A DNA stretch of 64,000 bases from the NCBI RefSeq assembly GCF_020166415.1, contig NZ_JAIQXV010000015.1, forward strand, positions 1 through 64,000, read 5' to 3'. Below, one piece after another: positions 59,555 to 64,000 of the stretch. The notes below the pieces were generated by a model that saw nothing but the letters and a program-made list of their open reading frames with translations, did not search any database and was not told where the DNA came from. This DNA is from Deinococcus multiflagellatus. Lineage in GTDB: Bacteria; Deinococcota; Deinococci; Deinococcales; Deinococcaceae. A program made the translations under genes and the position numbers. Each line of letters begins with the position of its first letter. Positions within the stretch are counted from its first letter, which is position 1.

Positions 59555-60718
59555 ATGCGAGCCCTGACCCTGCTGCTGGCCTTAAGCGCGGCCCCCCTGC
59601 CGGCCCTGGCCCAGACCTCTTCTGCCCCCAGCCCTGCGCCTGCGCCGCCCCAGACCGCGCTCACCCAGACCCAGGGCGCCGCGCAGGCCGCCGCCGAGGC
59701 CCGCGATCTGGTCACGCGGGCGCGCGCAGCTTACCCAAAGGGCAGCGCCAACATTGACCAGCCGCTGTGGAAGCAGGCCGCCGCCGCCGCCGAGCGGGCG
59801 GTGCAGGCCGCCCCCACCAACCCCGACTACCTGCGGCTGCGCGCCCAGATTTACACCGAGGTGGGTTTCTGGCGCCAGGCCGAGCTGGCGTGGCAAGCGT
59901 ACTTTCAGGCGGCCCCAAACGCCGCCCAGACCGACGCCCGCGAAGCCGCCAGCGTGCAGTACAACCTGGGCTACGCCGCCTTCACCCGGGGCCAGCTGGA
60001 CCAGGCCGCCGCCTTTTTCGCCCGCTGCCTGACGCTGGACGCCAGGAATGCCCCCTGTGCCTCGTGGGCGGCGCGTGCGGCGCTGGAGCAGGGCGACTTT
60101 ACCCAGGCCCAGACCCTGTACGACCGCGCGCTGGCCCTGAAACCCGGCGACGCCACACTCACCTATTTCCGCCGCCTTGCCGGCAAGGCCGCCCAGTACG
60201 GCCCAGAGGCCACCCGCGCCTTCAGCCGCGCCTACGCGGACCTGGACGCCGGGCGGCGGCCCCAGGCCCTGGCCGGGTTTCAGGAGGCCGCCCGCCGCGC
60301 CCCCACCTTTGCCGAAGCGCACCGTGAAGCGGGCCGCCTCGCGCTGGCGCTGGGCGACCTGGGCGCCGCGCAGACGGCGTACGCGGCCCTGGGCGCCCTC
60401 CCCGGCGCCACCGACGCCGACCGCTACAACCTGGCGCTGGTGCAGGAAGCCGGACAGTACGGCCTGCCGGCGGTGCAGACCTTCCGGGCCGCCTACGCGC
60501 GCTACGCCGCCGGAGACCGTGCCGGCGCCGAGGCGGGATTCACGGCCGCTGCGACGCAGAACCCCAGGTACGCCAAGGCCTGGGCGTGGCTGGGCCGCGT
60601 GCGTTTTGAAGCCGGGAACTTCGCGGGCGCCGCCGAGGCCTATGCCCAGGCCGTAAAACTGGACCCTGCAGACAAGAGCAGTGCCTATCAGCTGCGCCTG
60701 GCCGAGCAGAAGCGGTAA
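59555..60718 (+). CDS. secreted tetratricopeptide repeat protein
   Basis: A 387-residue protein with a signal peptide (LTLLLALSAAPLPALAQ). The rest is a string of TPR-like helix pairs. Examples are ARAAYPKGSANIDQPLWKQA, VQYNLGYAAFTRGQLDQAAAFFARC, AALEQGDFTQAQTLYDRALALKPG and WLGRVRFEAGNFAGAAEAYAQAVKLDP. It should act as a binding scaffold in the periplasm. The partner is unknown. It stands alone, divergent from def by 142 bp. Confidence 0.88.
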   Translation: MRALTLLLALSAAPLPALAQTSSAPSPAPAPPQTALTQTQGAAQAAAEARDLVTRARAAYPKGSANIDQPLWKQAAAAAERAVQAAPTNPDYLRLRAQIYTEVGFWRQAELAWQAYFQAAPNAAQTDAREAASVQYNLGYAAFTRGQLDQAAAFFARCLTLDARNAPCASWAARAALEQGDFTQAQTLYDRALALKPGDATLTYFRRLAGKAAQYGPEATRAFSRAYADLDAGRRPQALAGFQEAARRAPTFAEAHREAGRLALALGDLGAAQTAYAALGALPGATDADRYNLALVQEAGQYGLPAVQTFRAAYARYAAGDRAGAEAGFTAAATQNPRYAKAWAWLGRVRFEAGNFAGAAEAYAQAVKLDPADKSSAYQLRLAEQKR

Positions 60719-60777
60719 GACCCGGCCGGCCCCCCCAGGCCATCATCAGAGAAACCACCTCCCGGGGCACGCTGGCC

Positions 60778-61209
60778 CTACCACAGCGTGCAGCGGTAGG
60801 TGTCTTTCTCCCAGCTGAACTTCAGGCCAAACAGCCGCCACGCGCCCAGCAGCGCCCCAAAGGTCAGCCGGCCCAGCGGTTGCCCCTGCACCACATACCG
60901 CTGGTAATGCGGCTGAATCTGCGGCAGGCTGCGGCCCTGGGCCAGCACCTGCGCGCCCTCCTCGTTGGTGGCCAGTTGCACCACCTGAAACGTCAGGGGG
61001 CCGCTTTCTTCGAGGGTCAGGGTGGCGGCGAGGTCGGCCCGGCCTGGGGCGGCGCAGGCCACCCGGCGCACCTGCAGGGGCCGCCCACTGGGCGCGCGCA
61101 CCTGCACAGTCTGGGTCAGGGCCTCCGGCGCGGCCGTGCCCAGAGCGGCCCCCGCCGCGCCCAGGGCGGCCCACAGCCCCAGCGCCGCGCTCCAGTGCCT
61201 TGTGGTCAT
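60778..61209 (-). CDS. hypothetical secreted protein
   Basis: A 143-residue protein with a signal-like N-terminus (WSAALGLWAALGAAGAALG). The mature part is beta-rich (QTVQVRAPSGRPLQVRRVAC; ATLTLEESGPLTFQVVQL) and ends KFSWEKDTYRCTLW, where its two cysteines could pair. I do not recognise the family. I chose the ATG at 61209 because it begins the signal peptide. It is divergent from surE. Confidence 0.7.
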   Translation of the reverse strand: MTTRHWSAALGLWAALGAAGAALGTAAPEALTQTVQVRAPSGRPLQVRRVACAAPGRADLAATLTLEESGPLTFQVVQLATNEEGAQVLAQGRSLPQIQPHYQRYVVQGQPLGRLTFGALLGAWRLFGLKFSWEKDTYRCTLW

Positions 61210-61273
61210 GCCCCACGATACGCCGCGGGGCGCTGGGCATGGGCCGCAGGGGCACCATGCTCTAGGCTGCGGC

Positions 61274-62065
61274 ATGGACGAACTGCGCCGCACCTCTGAC
61301 CGCAGGGCCGTGTTGGTGGCCAACGACGACGGCATTTTCAGCCCCGGCATCAAGGCGCTGGGCCTGGCCATGGGCACCTTTGCAAACGTGATCGTCAGCG
61401 CGCCAGACGTGGAGCAGAGTGCGGTGGGACACGGGATTACCATCCGGCGTCCGCTGCGCTTTAAGCACACAGCCGCCGCTGGCTTCGGCGAGATTCCGGC
61501 TTACCGCGTGGACGGCACCCCGGCCGACTGCGTGGTGCTGGGCACCCACCTCACCGGGCGGCCGGATCTGGTGGTCAGCGGCATCAACCTGGGCCTGAAC
61601 CTGGGGGACGACCTGACCCATTCGGGCACGGTGGCGGCGGCCATTGAGGGCATGACCCTGGGCCTGCCCGCCATCGCCTTTAGCCAGCAGGCCACCCCGG
61701 GCGGCGAGTACGATTTCCAGGCCAGCGCCGCGTATGCCGCGCGGCTGGCCCAGGCGGTGCTGGCGCGCGGCCTGCCGCCCCGCACGCTGCTGAACGTGAA
61801 TTTTCCGCACGGCATCCCGCGCGGCGTGCGGGTGACCCGGGTGGGCGAGCACCGCTGGGAAGACACCATCGTGACCCGCGAGGACCCCGAAGGCCGCGAC
61901 TACCACTGGGTGGCGGGCACCAGCCGCGCCGCTGACGCCCACGACGAAACCACCGATTACGGCGCCATTCAGGCGGGGTACATCAGCGTGTCGCCCGTGC
62001 GCATTGACCTGACCGCCCGCGACCTGCTGGCCGAGGTGGAAGGGTACCTGCCTGGGCTGGGGTGA
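61274..62065 (+). CDS. surE: 5'-nucleotidase SurE
   Basis: A metal-dependent nucleoside monophosphate phosphatase, 263 residues. LVANDDGIFSPGIKALG holds the two metal-binding Asp. APDVEQSAVGHGIT, VDGTPADCV and SGINLGLNLGDDLTHSGTVAAA are the other active-site segments. I chose the ATG at 61274 because a -10-like TAGGCT ends 5 nt before it, suggesting a leaderless mRNA; the frame upstream lies antisense in a secreted-protein gene. Confidence 0.93.
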   Translation: MDELRRTSDRRAVLVANDDGIFSPGIKALGLAMGTFANVIVSAPDVEQSAVGHGITIRRPLRFKHTAAAGFGEIPAYRVDGTPADCVVLGTHLTGRPDLVVSGINLGLNLGDDLTHSGTVAAAIEGMTLGLPAIAFSQQATPGGEYDFQASAAYAARLAQAVLARGLPPRTLLNVNFPHGIPRGVRVTRVGEHRWEDTIVTREDPEGRDYHWVAGTSRAADAHDETTDYGAIQAGYISVSPVRIDLTARDLLAEVEGYLPGLG

Positions 62066-62386
62066 GGTGGTCAAGGTGAGAGAAAGCGGGTGGGTGGGGT
62101 TGGGGGGCGGGGCGCGTGCAGAACACGCTGGATTTCTCCCCTTGCGTTCAACGCTGACTCTGGAAGCCGGGGCTTCACCCATCAGACAGCTGTGGGTCAA
62201 CGGACCGCCGATAAAACCAGACGGGAAGGAAGCGCCCTCGGCCTTGTGGGGGTGCTTCCCCGATGCCGGGCGCGGCAAGGGCGTACCTGAACGGACACGC
62301 GGGCTCCCCTGAAAATGTTCCAAAGAGCATCCCTGTTTCTGAAGCGCTGGTCTGGAGCCCCCCAACGACCGCTACCATGGGGCCCA
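62066..62386. other. gene-free stretch after surE
   Basis: No frame with coding character is seen. It starts with a G-rich tract (GGGTGGGTGGGGTTGGGGGG, 62089-62108). A -10-like TACCAT (62373-62378) lies 8 nt before the next ATG and may drive the lipoprotein gene as a leaderless transcript. Confidence 0.4.
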
Positions 62387-62857
62387 ATGCGCCGGTTTGC
62401 CCTTGCTCTCTCGCTGCTCTGCACCGCCGGCCTCCTGGCCTCCTGCAATCAGGAATCTTGCCAGAACCTCCCCGCCTGCCTTGTGCCGACGACCAACGAA
62501 AGCCAGCCGAATGGCGGCCTGCCGGGGGCACAGCCCTTGACCCTCTTACCAGGCGAGAGCCGCACGGTGACGGTGAACATCAACCGCAATGGCGTTCCGC
62601 AGGCCGAGCCGCTGCAACTGCTCTACACCGGCACAGACGCCGCAGCGCCCGATGTCGTGGGTCGCTCGCCCGACGGCAGCATCACGGTGACCGGCAGCCG
62701 CGAGCCGTTTACCGGCGACACCGTCCAGGTGACCGTGCTCGCCTCCGCCAAGGCCCAAGCGAGTGGGACGCTCAAGACCGTTTACGTCGGGGTCAAGAAG
62801 GTCAACTCGTCTCCCAGTTCCTTTGGGCTGATCAACATCAGCGTCCTGGTCAAGTAG
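62387..62857 (+). CDS. small lipoprotein
   Basis: A 156-residue lipoprotein. The signal peptide RRFALALSLLCTAGLLASC has the lipobox LASC, followed by CQNLPAC with two more cysteines. The mature domain is Thr/Val/Ser-rich and likely an immunoglobulin-like beta sandwich (SRTVTVNINRNGVPQAEPL; GSITVTGSREPFTGDTVQVT; KTVYVGVKKV). Function unknown. The ATG at 62387 starts the signal peptide. Confidence 0.78.
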   Translation: MRRFALALSLLCTAGLLASCNQESCQNLPACLVPTTNESQPNGGLPGAQPLTLLPGESRTVTVNINRNGVPQAEPLQLLYTGTDAAAPDVVGRSPDGSITVTGSREPFTGDTVQVTVLASAKAQASGTLKTVYVGVKKVNSSPSSFGLINISVLVK

Positions 62858-62867
62858 TTCCAGCAGG

Positions 62868-62903
62868 TCAAAGAGAAGGGCCCAGAGGGAGAGCCCTGGG
62901 CCC
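62868..62903 (-). terminator. terminator of the secreted EEP-family gene
   Basis: GGGCCCAG (62878-62885) pairs with CTGGGCCC (62896-62903). On the minus strand TTCTCTTTG follows. The stem may also serve the lipoprotein gene on the plus strand. Confidence 0.6.
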
Positions 62904-62918
62904 GCTCTCCGCCCTTTC

Positions 62919-64000
62919 TTAGAAGGCCTGGGCACCCACGCTGCAGTCTGTCCAGGTGTGGTCGGTGCCGTCAAAGTTGGGGCCGCGGGTGCACGAGCCG
63001 GTAAAGCTGTTGCTGAGCACGTGGTCCAGTGCCAGTGCGTCGTGCACATAGAAGGCCGTGTCCTGCGTGGGATCATCCACAGACGAGGCGAGCGTGGGGG
63101 TGGCCGAGGTCCAGGGGCCCGCGAAGGTCTCGCGGTAGGCCTGACCGCCCACGGTGCTGTCGTTGGTGGGTTCGGTGTTCCAGTCGCCAGCAAGGAGAGT
63201 GAAGGGCTTGCCCGCCGTGTAGGTGTTGGTCTCTAATTCGCTGAGCTGGCGCTGGCGGCATTCCTTGTCCACCGTGCCGCTCAGGTGGGCATTGATCAGG
63301 GTCAAGGCGTTGCCACCGGACAGCCGGGTCACGTTCGCCACCTGATACCCCGTGTCCCGCCCCTTGTAATTGCGGGTAGAGTCCACCGCCTCACAGTTGG
63401 GGTGCACCCCCACGTTCTCCGGCTGGGTGGGCGACAGGGCGCTGAACTTCAGCACATTCACGTTCACCGCGACGCATTCATAGCCGTTGACCACCAGGCC
63501 CGTTGCGGGAATGACTTCCTTGGCCGTGCAGCGGTAGTTGTAGCGCGAGCCACTCGGCCCCAGGATGAGTTCCAGGGCATTGACCTGCCGCGCGTTGCTG
63601 GCGCACAGGCGCTGGTTCATGTAGGTGCCGTACCACGACTCGCTGGTGTACCGGCAGTCCCCGTGCCACACCTCCTGAAAGAACAGAATGTCCGGTTTGC
63701 GCGCTTGCTCGAAGCCCAGGATCTGGTCGCTGATCCGGCGCAGGGTACTCGTGTAACACAGCTTGAAGTTGTAGTTTGCTCCGCCTGTCGAGGTGCTGCA
63801 GGACTGCGCGACGTTCCCCAGGTTCCAGGAAATGACCCGCAGGGACTGGCCCTGAGCGCTGAGGTGCTGCGTCCCTAGGTCCTTCCTGGCGATCTGTTTG
63901 CCGGCGAACGAGCAGTAACCGGCGCTGGTGCTCCCGCCTTCCTTGAGACAGGCCGCGTCGTACGCACCCTGCGGAGCCATGTAAGCGAAGTAGGTGAGAT
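62919..64000 (-). CDS. secreted endonuclease/exonuclease/phosphatase family protein (5' end beyond window)
   Basis: At least 360 residues of an EEP-superfamily protein; the frame stays open to base 64000, so the start and signal peptide lie outside. VISWNLGNVAQ is the first metal-binding motif, ILFFQEVWHGD holds the catalytic Glu, and TLINAHLSGT, LLAGDWNTEP and ALDHVL...DHTWT are the later metal and His motifs. Many cysteines (about ten) suggest disulfides outside the cell. A DNase or phosphodiesterase role is likely; the substrate is unknown. Confidence 0.85.
   Translation of the reverse strand, partial: LTYFAYMAPQGAYDAACLKEGGSTSAGYCSFAGKQIARKDLGTQHLSAQGQSLRVISWNLGNVAQSCSTSTGGANYNFKLCYTSTLRRISDQILGFEQARKPDILFFQEVWHGDCRYTSESWYGTYMNQRLCASNARQVNALELILGPSGSRYNYRCTAKEVIPATGLVVNGYECVAVNVNVLKFSALSPTQPENVGVHPNCEAVDSTRNYKGRDTGYQVANVTRLSGGNALTLINAHLSGTVDKECRQRQLSELETNTYTAGKPFTLLAGDWNTEPTNDSTVGGQAYRETFAGPWTSATPTLASSVDDPTQDTAFYVHDALALDHVLSNSFTGSCTRGPNFDGTDHTWTDCSVGAQAF

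Overview
The window reads as the replication-origin region of a Deinococcus chromosome. It is GC-rich throughout. Its ssb encodes a ~300-residue SSB with two OB folds, and the ssb promoter carries a 17-bp palindrome resembling the Deinococcus radiation/desiccation response motif (RDRM). It also has a bacillithiol-disulfide reductase-like gene, and several genes have a -10 box only 5-10 nt before the start codon, a layout common in Deinococcus. I found no rRNA or tRNA gene and no integrated phage.

Layout. 0.2-9.6 kb: prfB with its programmed +1 frameshift, a Ser/Thr kinase, a GNAT/DinB pair, the rpsF-ssb-rpsR-rplI block, a degraded lipoprotein gene, a DUF1963 gene and rny. 9.6-10.2 kb: no gene, but two near-identical ~107-bp promoter-plus-terminator modules. 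10.2-13.4 kb: a MOSC-UPF0114-trmK operon and tyrS behind a possible attenuator. 13.4-19.5 kb: a DnaA-box cluster, pyk, eno, dnaN, a well-formed oriC (DnaA boxes, GC element, DnaA-trios, AT-rich stretch) and dnaA. 19.5-28.7 kb: an SDR gene, dprA, a two-component system and a branched-chain 2-oxoacid dehydrogenase operon. 28.9-30.0 kb: a CRISPR array of 16 repeats with no cas gene in the window. 30.2-36.5 kb: a class V aminotransferase, then mnmG, two parS-like sites, a small LAGLIDADG-like gene, rsmG, parA and parB.

36.5-46 kb: a VanW-like protein, the bacillithiol reductase-like gene, and a thyA / dCMP deaminase / folA cluster. In that cluster the resident deaminase gene has been split by a ~1.5-kb insert carrying a GIY-YIG homing endonuclease and a different, complete dCMP deaminase. 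MFS, AraC and fumC genes follow. 46-55.8 kb: a candidate regulon built around an 855-residue SARP/BTAD (MalT-like) regulator. Three nearby promoters carry GTTCCCT direct repeats spaced 11 bp apart at matching distances from the -10 region, each in front of lipoprotein genes; the last operon also encodes a secreted zinc phospholipase C-like protein with a bulb-lectin tail. 55.9-64 kb: housekeeping genes (an nth-like gene, fmt, def, surE), a TPR protein, small secreted proteins, and a secreted endonuclease/exonuclease/phosphatase-family gene cut by the right edge.

The most noteworthy items are the homing-endonuclease takeover of the dCMP deaminase gene, the SARP-type secreted-protein regulon, and the paired promoter-terminator modules. 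All functional calls rest on reading the sequence and recalling protein families; no search was run.
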